64,000 nt of DNA from Acidobacteriota bacterium (GTDB lineage: Bacteria; Acidobacteriota; Terriglobia; Terriglobales; Acidobacteriaceae). The stretch is taken from contig JAJZIJ010000012.1 of NCBI GenBank assembly GCA_021810625.1, positions 1 through 64,000 of the forward strand, written 5' to 3'. Below are positions 53,420-61,948 of the stretch, one piece after another (the stretch's first letter is position 1; the number at the start of each line of letters is the position of its first letter). A program made the translations under genes and the position numbers. Below the pieces are notes generated by a model that was given only the letters and a program-made list of their open reading frames with translations, was not told where the DNA came from and searched no databases.

Positions 53420-53435
53420 TGTGATCTGGCTCACA
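53420..53435. promoter_or_regulatory. CRP/FNR-family operator between nuoA and nifJ
   Basis: TGTGATCTGGCTCACA has both perfect CRP half-sites, TGTGA and TCACA, with the standard 6-base spacer. It lies between the divergent nuoA (start 53332) and nifJ (start 53498). It fits class II spacing towards nuoA, and a weaker -10 candidate CAGAAT at 53458-53463 gives about -42.5 towards nifJ. The half-sites favour a CRP-like over an FNR-like (TTGAT) factor. Confidence 0.72.
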
Positions 53436-53497
53436 TCTGGAGAGCGTGGCGGCGAGGCAGAATGGTGGATGGGACGAGGTGAGCGGAGAGGAAGTAC

Positions 53498-56400
53498 ATG
53501 AAGGAACAGAAAATTGTGATTCTTGATGGCAACGAAGCAGCCGCTTCTGTGGCGTATCGGCTCGCGGAAGTCATTACGATCTACCCGATCACGCCTGCCT
53601 CCACAATGGGCGAGTGGGCCGATCAGTGGAAAGAGGAAGGACGCAAAAACATCTGGGGTTCGGTGCCCTTTGTTGCTGAGTTGCAGAGCGAAGGCGGAGC
53701 CGCCGGAGCCATGCATGGCGCGCTTCAGGCTGGAGCGTTCAGCACCACCTTCACCGCCTCGCAGGGGCTGCTGCTCATGATCCCCAACATGTACAAGATT
53801 GCGGGGGAATTGACTTCCAACGTCATCCATGTGACCGCGCGCACCATCGCCGCCCATGCGCTTTCCATCTTCGGCGACCATTCGGATGTGATGGCCTGCC
53901 GCGCCACAGGCTACGCCATGCTTGCCTCCAGTTCCGTGCAGGAGGCGGGCGATCTGGCGCTCATTGCCCACATTGCCACGCTGGAGTCACGGATTCCGTT
54001 CATGCACTTTTTTGACGGCTTTCGCACCTCGCATGAGATCAACAAGGCCGTTGCCATCTCCGATGACGTGATTCTGGCGCTGCTGGAGGAGAAATATCTG
54101 GCCGCCCATCGCGAACGCGCGCTCAGTTCGGATCGGCCCATCCTTCGCGGCACGGCGCAGAATCCCGATGTATTTTTTCAGGCCCGCGAGGCCAGCAATC
54201 CTTTTTACCTGGCCTGCCCCACTATTGTGCAGGATGCGATGAATCGCTTCGCCGCGCAGACCGGACGGGCCTATCATCTGTTCGATTATGTCGGCGCTCC
54301 CGATGCAGATCGCGTGCTTATTCTGATGGGATCGGGCGCTGGCGCGGTGGAAGAAACCATCGACCATCTGAACGCGCAGGGGGAAAAGCTGGGCCTGCTC
54401 AAGGTTCGCTTGTATCGCCCCTTTGCTGCCGAGGCATTTCTTGCCGCGTTGCCAAAGACGGTGCAGTCCATCGCGGTGCTGGATCGCACCAAGGAGCCGG
54501 GCGCGCTCGGCGAGCCGCTCTATCAGGATGTCGTTACCGCCTTCAGCGAGGCCTTTTCCAGTGGGGATGCGCCCTTCGCGCAGCAGCCACGCATTATTGG
54601 TGGACGCTACGGCCTCTCTTCCAAGGAGTTCACCCCGGCGATGGTCAAGGGGGTCTTTGACGAACTAAAGAAGCCGCGCATGAAGAACCACTTCACCATC
54701 GGCATTCAGGACGATGTTACCCACACCAGTTTGGACTACGATCCTGAGTTCTCCACCGAGGATCCGCGCACGGTGCGCGCGCTTTTCTACGGCCTTGGCT
54801 CGGATGGAACCGTCGGAGCCAATAAAAATTCCATCAAAATTATTGGCGCGGAGACATCGAACTACGCGCAGGGCTTCTTCGTGTATGACTCGAAGAAGTC
54901 TGGCTCGGTGACAACCTCGCATCTGCGCTTTGGCCCAAATCCGATCCGCTCGACCTATCTCATCAGCAAGGCGAATTTTGTAGCCTGCCACCAGTTTTCC
55001 TTTTTGGAGCGCATGGATGTTCTGACCGCAGCGGCTCCGGGGGCTGTCTTTCTGCTGAACTCCCCTTACGGCCCGGACGAGGTATGGGATCACCTGCCGC
55101 GCGCGGCGCAGGAGAGCATCCTCAAAAAGAAACTTCAGTTCTACGTCATTGACGGCTATACCGTGGCGCGTGAAGCCGGAATGGGCAGCCGCATCAACAC
55201 GGTCATGCAGACCTGCTTCTTCGCCATCAGCGGCGTGCTTCCGCGTGACGAAGCCATCGCGCAAATCAAGAAGGCCATCCAGAAGACCTACGGCAAGCGC
55301 GGCGATGCCGTGGTGCAACAGAACTATGCCGCCGTCGATGCCGCTCTTGCCCATCTGCATCCAGTAAAGTTGCCGGAAAAAGTCTCTTCGTCTTTTGACG
55401 TTCTGCCGATCTTTCCCGCCGCAGCGCCTGCCTTTGTGCATAGCGTTCTGGGCGTCATGGCCGCAGGGCATGGAGATACCTTGCCCGTCAGCGCGCTACC
55501 CCCCGGCGGAACCTTCCCCACTGGCACGGCGCAGTGGGAGAAGCGCAATATCGCCCAAATCATTCCGGTCTGGGACGAAGAACTTTGCATTCAGTGCGGC
55601 AAGTGCGTGCTGGCCTGTCCCCACGCGGTTATTCGCGCCAAAGTGTATGACCAGTCGCTGCTGCCCAGCGCCCCGCCCACTTTCAAAAGCGCCAAGCCCA
55701 AGTGGCGCGGCATGGAGCAGGAACTCTACACATTGCAGGTGGCGCCGGAGGATTGCACCGGGTGCCGTCTTTGTGTTGAGGTCTGTCCCGTCAAGAGCAA
55801 GAGTGAAGCGCGGCACAAGGCCATCAACATGGAGGCGCAGGCTCCGCTGCGCGCGGCGGAAGCAGAAAACTGGAAATTCTTTGAAGCGCTGCCCTCCGTG
55901 GCTCGAAATCGACTCTCCCACGGGCAGGTCAAGGATATTCAACTCCTCGATCCGCTCTTTGAGTTCTCTGGAGCCTGCGCTGGCTGCGGCGAGACGCCGT
56001 ACATCAAGCTGCTCACGCAACTCTTTGGCGATCGCCTCTACATCGCCAATGCCACGGGCTGCTCTTCCATCTACGGAGGCAATCTGCCGACTACGCCCTA
56101 TACGGTGAACAAGAGCGGGCGCGGCCCCACCTGGGCAAACTCCCTTTTTGAGGACAATGCCGAGTTTGGTCTGGGTATGCGGCTGGCGCTGGATCAGCAG
56201 AAGGTCTACGCGGAGCAGCTTTTGCAACGCCTTGCCTCCACGGTTGGCGACGATCTTGTTGCCGCAGTTCTGACTTCCGTCCAGTCCACGGAAGATGAGA
56301 TTGAGGCGCAGCGCGCGCGGGTCAAGCTGGTTCGGGAAAAATTAGCTGGGGCAAACTCCGTGGAGGCCCGCAGCCTGCTGACCATTGCCGACTCTCTGGT

Positions 56401-57130
56401 TCGCAAGAGCGTCTGGCTGGTGGGCGGCGATGGCTGGGCCTACGATATCGGCTTTGGCGGCCTCGATCATGTGCTTGGCTCCGGCCAGAACGTCAAGGTG
56501 TTGGTGCTCGATACGGAGACCTATTCCAACACCGGCGGTCAGATGTCCAAGGCCACGCCGCGCGGCGCGGTGGCCAAGTTTGCCGCAGGCGGCAAGCCTA
56601 ACGGCAAAAAAGACCTTGCGATGGAAGCTGTCAGCTATGGCTCGGTCTACGTGGCTCGCGTGGCGATGGGAGGCAGCGACGCGCAGACCGTCAAAGCATT
56701 TCAGGAGGCCGAAGCCTATCACGGCCCGGCGTTGATTCTTGCCTACAGCCCCTGCATTGCCCACGGATACGACCTTGCCTATGGCATGGAGCAACAGAAA
56801 AATGCGGTTCTCTCCGGCCACTGGCCGTTGATGCGCTACAACCCGGAACTGCGCGAGCAGGGCAAGAATCCCTTCCTGCTCGACTCCAGAGCGCCCTCCA
56901 TTCCGCTCAAGGAATACAGCTATCACGAGGCCCGATACACGATGCTCGCGCGCAGCCATCCTGACGTGGCAAAGAAGTTGCTTCAAGAGGCGCAGGACGA
57001 TGTCGAGCGCGAATGGCGGGTCTACTCCGGTCGCGCCGCCATGCCGGGACGCGCAGCCACGCCAAACATCGCTCCGTCGGAACCAGAAGGCGAGGTTGCG
57101 CCTCTGGGCAAGGTGGAGGAGGAGGCATGA
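53498..57130 (+). CDS. nifJ: Pyruvate:ferredoxin (flavodoxin) oxidoreductase, single-chain
   Basis: The enzyme oxidises pyruvate to acetyl-CoA and CO2, reducing ferredoxin or flavodoxin, and may run in reverse. The 1210-residue chain has all domains: I with YPITPASTMGEW, III (gamma-like) with VTTSHLRFGPNPIRSTYL, and domain V with two [4Fe-4S] sites, CIQCGKCVLACP from Cys697 and CTGCRLCVEVCP from Cys753. The TPP domain has CAGCGETPYIKL with a proximal cluster, GDGWAYDIGFGG (Asp978) and DTETYSNTGGQ. A variable Pro/Glu-rich tail ends it. AGAGGAAG precedes ATG 53498. It overlaps the next gene by ATGA. Confidence 0.95.
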   Translation: MKEQKIVILDGNEAAASVAYRLAEVITIYPITPASTMGEWADQWKEEGRKNIWGSVPFVAELQSEGGAAGAMHGALQAGAFSTTFTASQGLLLMIPNMYKIAGELTSNVIHVTARTIAAHALSIFGDHSDVMACRATGYAMLASSSVQEAGDLALIAHIATLESRIPFMHFFDGFRTSHEINKAVAISDDVILALLEEKYLAAHRERALSSDRPILRGTAQNPDVFFQAREASNPFYLACPTIVQDAMNRFAAQTGRAYHLFDYVGAPDADRVLILMGSGAGAVEETIDHLNAQGEKLGLLKVRLYRPFAAEAFLAALPKTVQSIAVLDRTKEPGALGEPLYQDVVTAFSEAFSSGDAPFAQQPRIIGGRYGLSSKEFTPAMVKGVFDELKKPRMKNHFTIGIQDDVTHTSLDYDPEFSTEDPRTVRALFYGLGSDGTVGANKNSIKIIGAETSNYAQGFFVYDSKKSGSVTTSHLRFGPNPIRSTYLISKANFVACHQFSFLERMDVLTAAAPGAVFLLNSPYGPDEVWDHLPRAAQESILKKKLQFYVIDGYTVAREAGMGSRINTVMQTCFFAISGVLPRDEAIAQIKKAIQKTYGKRGDAVVQQNYAAVDAALAHLHPVKLPEKVSSSFDVLPIFPAAAPAFVHSVLGVMAAGHGDTLPVSALPPGGTFPTGTAQWEKRNIAQIIPVWDEELCIQCGKCVLACPHAVIRAKVYDQSLLPSAPPTFKSAKPKWRGMEQELYTLQVAPEDCTGCRLCVEVCPVKSKSEARHKAINMEAQAPLRAAEAENWKFFEALPSVARNRLSHGQVKDIQLLDPLFEFSGACAGCGETPYIKLLTQLFGDRLYIANATGCSSIYGGNLPTTPYTVNKSGRGPTWANSLFEDNAEFGLGMRLALDQQKVYAEQLLQRLASTVGDDLVAAVLTSVQSTEDEIEAQRARVKLVREKLAGANSVEARSLLTIADSLVRKSVWLVGGDGWAYDIGFGGLDHVLGSGQNVKVLVLDTETYSNTGGQMSKATPRGAVAKFAAGGKPNGKKDLAMEAVSYGSVYVARVAMGGSDAQTVKAFQEAEAYHGPALILAYSPCIAHGYDLAYGMEQQKNAVLSGHWPLMRYNPELREQGKNPFLLDSRAPSIPLKEYSYHEARYTMLARSHPDVAKKLLQEAQDDVEREWRVYSGRAAMPGRAATPNIAPSEPEGEVAPLGKVEEEA

Positions 57131-58152
57131 TCGACCTGTGTACCGACTATCTTGGCCTGCAGTTGAAGAGTCCCCTGGTCGTTTCCTCCTCGCCGCTCAG
57201 TGAGTCGGTCGAGAACATTCTGCGTCTGGAAGAAGCCGGGGCCGCTGCCGTGGTGCTGGCGTCGATCTTTGAGGAGCAGCTTGCGCTGGAGAGCAAGGCT
57301 CTGGATCATGACCTTTCTCGCGGCACGGAATCCTTCGCGGAGTCGCTCAGCTACTTTCCTGCATACGACGATTATCTCCAGGGACAGGATGCCTATCTCA
57401 ACCGTCTGCATCGCGCCAAAAGTCGCGCCAGCATCCCGATCATCGCCAGCCTGAATGGGGCCTCGGCAGGCGGATGGGTACGCTTCGCCAAAGAGATCGA
57501 ACAGGCAGGCGCAGATGCGCTGGAGTTGAACACCTACTCGCTGGCCACGGGGTTTCTAAAAACCAGCGCCATGATTGAAGAAGGAATCGTCGATCTGGTG
57601 TATCGCGTCAAGCAGAGTACGAGCATTCCCGTTGCCGTCAAATTGTCGCCGCAATACACCAGCATTCCGCATCTGGCTCGGCAACTGGATGATGCCGGAG
57701 CCGACGCGCTGGTTCTCTTCAATCGCTTTTATCAGCCGGATTTTGACATTGAAAATCTCAACGTCATTCCCAGGCTCACGCTCAGCCGCCCGGAAGAACT
57801 GCTTCTCCGGCTGCATTGGGTCGCCGTTCTTTACGGGCATTTGCGCGCGGAACTGGCCGTTACCGGGGGAGTTCATAGCGCGGAAGATGTTCTCAAGTCC
57901 ATTATGGCGGGCGCTCAGGTGGCCATGGCGGCCTCGGCGCTGCTGAAGCATGGCACCTCGCACCTGACAACCATGCAGATCGATCTGACGCGCTGGATGG
58001 AGGAACACGAATACCAATCCATTCGCCAGATGCGCGGCAGCTTGAGCCGCCGTTCGGTTCCCGATTCTTCCGCATTCGAGCGCGGCAACTACATCCGCAC
58101 CTTGAGTAGCTACACCTTGCGGCAGAAAGATGCGCTGCCCCGGCCCGGCTGA
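57127..58152 (+). CDS. Dihydroorotate dehydrogenase-like flavoprotein
   Basis: The 341-residue protein resembles the TIM-barrel dihydroorotate dehydrogenase and PreA family: LQLKSPLVVSSSPLSESVENI, IIASLNGASAGGWVRFAKEIEQAGADALELN, VAVKLSPQYTSIPHLARQL and the FMN phosphate site AVTGGVHSAEDVLKSIMAGA. The usual pyrimidine substrate residues are not all present, so the product of pyrD is not implied. Its start overlaps the nifJ stop by four bases, so it is made with NifJ and may pass electrons to or from ferredoxin. The substrate is unknown. Confidence 0.82.
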   Translation: MIDLCTDYLGLQLKSPLVVSSSPLSESVENILRLEEAGAAAVVLASIFEEQLALESKALDHDLSRGTESFAESLSYFPAYDDYLQGQDAYLNRLHRAKSRASIPIIASLNGASAGGWVRFAKEIEQAGADALELNTYSLATGFLKTSAMIEEGIVDLVYRVKQSTSIPVAVKLSPQYTSIPHLARQLDDAGADALVLFNRFYQPDFDIENLNVIPRLTLSRPEELLLRLHWVAVLYGHLRAELAVTGGVHSAEDVLKSIMAGAQVAMAASALLKHGTSHLTTMQIDLTRWMEEHEYQSIRQMRGSLSRRSVPDSSAFERGNYIRTLSSYTLRQKDALPRPG

Positions 58153-58314
58153 CGATCTGGCGTTTCTGAGCCAAACGCAGCATGGGGAGCCGACGGTTGG
58201 CATCTCTGGACTACAATGGAATGTGGCAAAAATGTTTGAATCTCCGGGGACGCTCCCCAAATAACATATCGACGCACGGCAACACATCTACATACGGAAG
58301 GGATGCATTCTTAA

Positions 58315-60168
58315 ATGACCACCAGCGGTCTTGTGGCGCAGGGCCAGACAACGTCGAGCCTTGTTCGTGGGGGAAAGCAGATTGTCAATGACTTTTCCAT
58401 CCAAATTGCAACTGTCAACGGCTCTGGATCGCAATCGGCGAACAGTGTCCTGCTTCGCAGCATCTTCCGCATGGGCGTGCCTGTATCGGGCAAGAATCTC
58501 TTTCCATCCAACATTGCGGGGCTTCCCACCTGGTACACCATTCGCGTCAGCAAGCATGGATGGGTCGCGCGAAAAACGGACATTGATGTTCTGATCGCCA
58601 TGAACCCGGAGACCGCGCAGCAGGATGTGCTCTCCCTGGGCGCGGGCGCGGCTGTCATTTATGACGAATCCTTCAAGCTCAACGAGCTGCGCACGGATTT
58701 GACCTTTTATCCCGTGCCCTTTGACCAACTGACGGCCTCCACCGGCGCCGATGCCAAGATTCGCAAGCTGGTCAAGAACATGGTCTATGTGGGCGTTGCG
58801 GCCCAGTTGCTCTCCATTGACATGGAGTGGATCGAAAAGTCGGTTCGCAAGCAGTTTGCCAAGAAGGTCAAAGCCGCTGAGTTAAACCTGAGCGCTGTCC
58901 GCGCTGGCTTCGAGTATGCTGCAAGTTCTCTGACTCAGCAGAATCCCTATCTTGTCGAGCCGATGAATGCCACGCAAGGCAAAATCATCATCGACGGCAA
59001 CGCCGCCGCCGCAATGGGAGCCATGTTCGCCGGAGTCACCGTCGTGACTTGGTATCCCATCACGCCGTCCTCTTCTGTCGTCGAACAGCTCATCGACTAC
59101 ATGAAAAAGTACCGCATCGAGCAGGACGGCAAGGCCAGCTTCGCCATCGTGCAGGCGGAGGATGAACTCGCCGCCATCGGCATGGTGATCGGCGCAGGAT
59201 GGGCCGGTGCCCGCTCCATGACCGCAACCTCCGGGCCAGGAATTTCGCTGATGGCGGAGTTCGCCGGACTCGCCTACTTTACCGAAATCCCCGGCGTTAT
59301 CTTTGATGTTCAGCGCACTGGCCCCTCCACCGGAATGCCCACCCGCACCTCGCAGGGTGACATTACCTTTATCGCGGGACTATCCCACGGCGACACCAAA
59401 CACGTCATGCTGATCCCCGCATCGGTCAAAGAGTGTTACGAGTTTGGCATTGCGGCCTTCGATATCGCGGAGCAGATGCAGACACTGGTTTTTGTGCTCT
59501 CGGATCTCGATCTCGGCATGAACAACTGGATGTCCGAGCCATTTGAGTATCCAGAGAAGCCAATCCAGCGCGGCAAGGTTCTCAATGCCAAGCAACTGGA
59601 GGAACTCGGCGGCTTTGCCCGCTACAAAGATGTGGATGGCGATGCGATTCCGTATCGCACGTTGCCGGGAACCGATCATCCCGCTGCCGCCTACTTTACG
59701 CGCGGCTCCGGCCACAATGAAAAAGCTTTGTACTCCGAGCGTCCCGACGAGTACGAAAACAACATGCTGCGTCTGGCGCGGAAGTTTGAGACCGCAAAGA
59801 CGCTCGTTCCGAAGCCAATCCTCGAAGGCACGGGCAAGCAGAAGGTCGGCATCATCGCCTTTGGCACCAGCCACTGGGCGGTAATCGAGAGCCGCGATCA
59901 ACTGGAGCGCGAGTCTCATCTGGGCACCGACTATCTTCGCGTCCGCGCCTATCCCTTTACGCAGGAGATTCACGATTTCGTCGCCAGTCATGAGCGAGTT
60001 TATGTCGTCGAGCAGAATCGTGATGCCCAGATGCTCCACCTGTTGAAGGTCGATCTTGACCCGGTGCAGATCGTCAAACTGCGCTCCGTGCTGCACTTCA
60101 ACGGACTGCCCATCGACGCGCGCACCCTCACCACTGCAATCGCCTCGCAGGAAGGAGCAGGCAAATAA
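58315..60168 (+). CDS. korA: 2-oxoacid:ferredoxin oxidoreductase, alpha subunit with fused gamma domain
   Basis: The 617-residue subunit joins an N-terminal gamma domain (about 27-200; TVNGSGSQSANSVLLRSIFR) to the alpha domain (about 225-610; WYPITPSSSVVEQL, IVQAEDELAAIGMVIGAGWAG, and SGPGISLMAE). The C-terminal part has GIIAFGTSHWAV and RVYVVEQNRDAQM. With KorB it oxidises 2-oxoglutarate or another 2-oxoacid to the acyl-CoA, reducing ferredoxin. It has its own 162-bp upstream gap, which holds no gene. Confidence 0.92.
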   Translation: MTTSGLVAQGQTTSSLVRGGKQIVNDFSIQIATVNGSGSQSANSVLLRSIFRMGVPVSGKNLFPSNIAGLPTWYTIRVSKHGWVARKTDIDVLIAMNPETAQQDVLSLGAGAAVIYDESFKLNELRTDLTFYPVPFDQLTASTGADAKIRKLVKNMVYVGVAAQLLSIDMEWIEKSVRKQFAKKVKAAELNLSAVRAGFEYAASSLTQQNPYLVEPMNATQGKIIIDGNAAAAMGAMFAGVTVVTWYPITPSSSVVEQLIDYMKKYRIEQDGKASFAIVQAEDELAAIGMVIGAGWAGARSMTATSGPGISLMAEFAGLAYFTEIPGVIFDVQRTGPSTGMPTRTSQGDITFIAGLSHGDTKHVMLIPASVKECYEFGIAAFDIAEQMQTLVFVLSDLDLGMNNWMSEPFEYPEKPIQRGKVLNAKQLEELGGFARYKDVDGDAIPYRTLPGTDHPAAAYFTRGSGHNEKALYSERPDEYENNMLRLARKFETAKTLVPKPILEGTGKQKVGIIAFGTSHWAVIESRDQLERESHLGTDYLRVRAYPFTQEIHDFVASHERVYVVEQNRDAQMLHLLKVDLDPVQIVKLRSVLHFNGLPIDARTLTTAIASQEGAGK

Positions 60169-60170
60169 TC

Positions 60171-61217
60171 ATGTCCACGCCCTCTGTATCGCCCAAGCCC
60201 GTCAAGACCAATCGCATCGGTCTCCAGATTCTGGATTATCGCGGCGGCAAGACCACGCTCTGCGCCGGTTGCGGCCACAATGCCATCTCCGAGCGCATCA
60301 CTGAGGCGTTCTATGAAATGGGAATTCAGCCGGAGCGCGTGATGAAGATGAGCGGCATCGGCTGCTCCTCCAAGTCTCCGGCGTATTTCATGTCCCGCTC
60401 CTTCAGCTTCAACACTGTGCATGGACGAATGCCCTCGGTCGCCACCGGCGCGCTGCTGGCCAACAAGACCATGCGCTCCATCGGCGTCAGCGGCGATGGT
60501 GACACCGCTTCCATTGGCATGGGCCAGTTCATCCATCTGCTGCGCCGCAATGTTCCGATGATTTACATCATCGAGGACAATGGCGTGTATGGACTCACCA
60601 AAGGCCAGTTCTCCGCGACTGCCGACATTGGCTCGAAGTTGAAGACAGGCGTCATCAATGATCTGCCCGCCATCGACACCTGCGCGCTGGCCATTCAGAT
60701 TGGCGCAACCTTTGTCGGGCGCTCCTTCTCTGGCGACAAGAAGCAACTCTCCGCCATGTTAAAGGCAGCGGTCGCGCATCAGGGAACCGTCATGCTGGAC
60801 GTGATCTCCCCCTGCGTCACCTTCAACGACCACGAGGGATCGACCAAGAGCTACAAGTACATGCAGGAGCACGAAGAGGCCATCGGCGAGGTTGGCTTTG
60901 TTCCGCATTTTGAGGACATTGCCGTCGAGTACGATCCCAACACCACCGTCGATGTTCGCCTGCACGATGGCTCGCATCTGCGCCTCCGCAAGCTGCATGA
61001 AGGCTACGATCCCACAGACAAGGTTCAGGCCACAAAGATGCTGATGGAGTCGCACGCCAAAGGCGAAGTGCTCACCGGGGTCTTTTACGTGGACACGCAG
61101 AAGCCGGATTTCGCTTCGCTCCTCAACATGGTGGATGAGCCGCTGGCAACATTATCCCAGGAGCGCGTCCGTCCCCGCCGCGAAGTCCTGGCGGAGATCA
61201 TGGAAGCGCACAGCTAA
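60171..61217 (+). CDS. korB: 2-oxoacid:ferredoxin oxidoreductase, beta subunit
   Basis: The 348-residue TPP-binding subunit starts two bases after korA. It has the cluster-binding CAGCGHNAISERI (Cys31, Cys34), a third Cys in SGIGCSSK, the TPP motif GVSGDGDTASIGMGQF and the downstream IIEDNGVYGLTKGQ. The VISPCVTFNDH stretch contributes the last cluster cysteine. KorB without a dedicated ferredoxin domain passes electrons to free ferredoxin. A strong terminator 29 bases after the stop ends this arm. Confidence 0.93.
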   Translation: MSTPSVSPKPVKTNRIGLQILDYRGGKTTLCAGCGHNAISERITEAFYEMGIQPERVMKMSGIGCSSKSPAYFMSRSFSFNTVHGRMPSVATGALLANKTMRSIGVSGDGDTASIGMGQFIHLLRRNVPMIYIIEDNGVYGLTKGQFSATADIGSKLKTGVINDLPAIDTCALAIQIGATFVGRSFSGDKKQLSAMLKAAVAHQGTVMLDVISPCVTFNDHEGSTKSYKYMQEHEEAIGEVGFVPHFEDIAVEYDPNTTVDVRLHDGSHLRLRKLHEGYDPTDKVQATKMLMESHAKGEVLTGVFYVDTQKPDFASLLNMVDEPLATLSQERVRPRREVLAEIMEAHS

Positions 61218-61245
61218 CAGATCGTCGGAAAACTTGGTAGACAAG

Positions 61246-61287
61246 ATCGGGCCGTCACTTGGATACAGTGACGGCCCGATTTCTTTT
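61246..61287 (+). terminator. Rho-independent terminator after korB
   Basis: A perfect 14-bp stem, ATCGGGCCGTCACT (61246-61259) with AGTGACGGCCCGAT (61267-61280), 7-base loop, followed by TTCTTTT. It lies 29 bases after the korB stop. Confidence 0.92.
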
Positions 61288-61321
61288 AGAGCGTTTTCAG
61301 TTCGAATGGCAACAAAACTTC

Positions 61322-61362
61322 GGGTGCCCCATTCTGGCTGCGTTCTTTGCGGCCAGGGTGGG
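61322..61362 (+). repeat. GGGTGCCCCA hairpin repeat, copy 3
   Basis: GGGTGCC leads into CCCATTCTGGC (61328-61338), paired with GCCAGGGTGGG (61352-61362) across 13 bases. All eleven positions pair if two G-U pairs are allowed, which favours a structure acting as RNA. Confidence 0.75.
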
Positions 61363-61449
61363 AGAGCGGGTCTCTTTGGGCCACACTGTCCACGCCCTGA
61401 CCGAAAATGCTTTAGGGAAGCTCTGATCAAGTTCCCCGGCTGTCCCTCA

Positions 61450-61601
61450 GGGGCTAAAGCCCGCTCTCATTTCAGATACTTACGGCGGGACTAAAGTCCC
61501 GCCCAGATTGCTGACAAAGGTGTAAGGCGGAAAAAGACTGCCCCTCGGGGGCTGAAGCCCACTTGGTTTTATAGGACTTATGTACGGGCTGAAGCCCGTA
61601 C
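61450..61601. repeat. Cluster of four GGGCTGAAGCCC-type hairpins
   Basis: Four units share a 4-base loop TAAA or TGAA: 61451-61462 (GGGC/GCCC), 61484-61503 (GGCGGGAC/GTCCCGCC), 61549-61560 (GGGC/GCCC) and 61582-61601 (GTACGGGC/GCCCGTAC). Stem sequences differ but pairing is kept. Spacing is 33, 65 and 33 bases. Confidence 0.75.
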
Positions 61602-61662
61602 CTTTCAAAACGTGGCAACATCCTCGAACAATAGTGGGTTTTTCAGCAGCCTGAAGCCAAAT

Positions 61663-61685
61663 AAGGACACCTACCAGGTGTCCTT
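61663..61685. terminator. Hairpin, possible terminator
   Basis: AAGGACACCT (61663-61672) and AGGTGTCCTT (61676-61685) form a perfect 10-bp stem with a 3-base loop. Only weak T-rich sequence follows on either strand and no gene ends nearby, so its role is open. Confidence 0.5.
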
Positions 61686-61948
61686 CTTGGCTTGCACCCT
61701 GCAATTTCTTCTACGGCAGGAACGACCCTTTTTCGCCATGTACGAATAAAAGAGGCTCTGTGTCGTTTGTCACGGAGAATTTTCAGAAGTCTGTGCTACA
61801 AAGGGTGCATCTTCCCTGTGTAAGCCGAGTTAAAGCGGGAAGCTGCGAGTGGGATGTTCCTCTATGCGCGCTCACGATGCCATGCTGGCGTTCGTTTCCG
61901 GCGAGGTTGTTGTTTGCAGTGCATTTCTAGTTCTTCGGAGGCTCTCCC

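Larger units (their letters stand above)
61288..61948. other. Gene-free stretch with hairpin repeats
   Basis: No open frame here has a ribosome site or recognisable product. It holds one GGGTGCCCCA hairpin (61322-61362), four small GC hairpins (61450-61601) and one 10-bp hairpin (61663-61685). From 61686 to about 61935 I see nothing except the ribosome site of the next gene (GGAGG at 61937). Confidence 0.7.

Noticed and set aside
52961-53971. Extended 336-codon version of nuoA
   Set aside because: The extension crosses the control region and the nifJ start; NuoA proteins are about 120 residues and begin at 53332.
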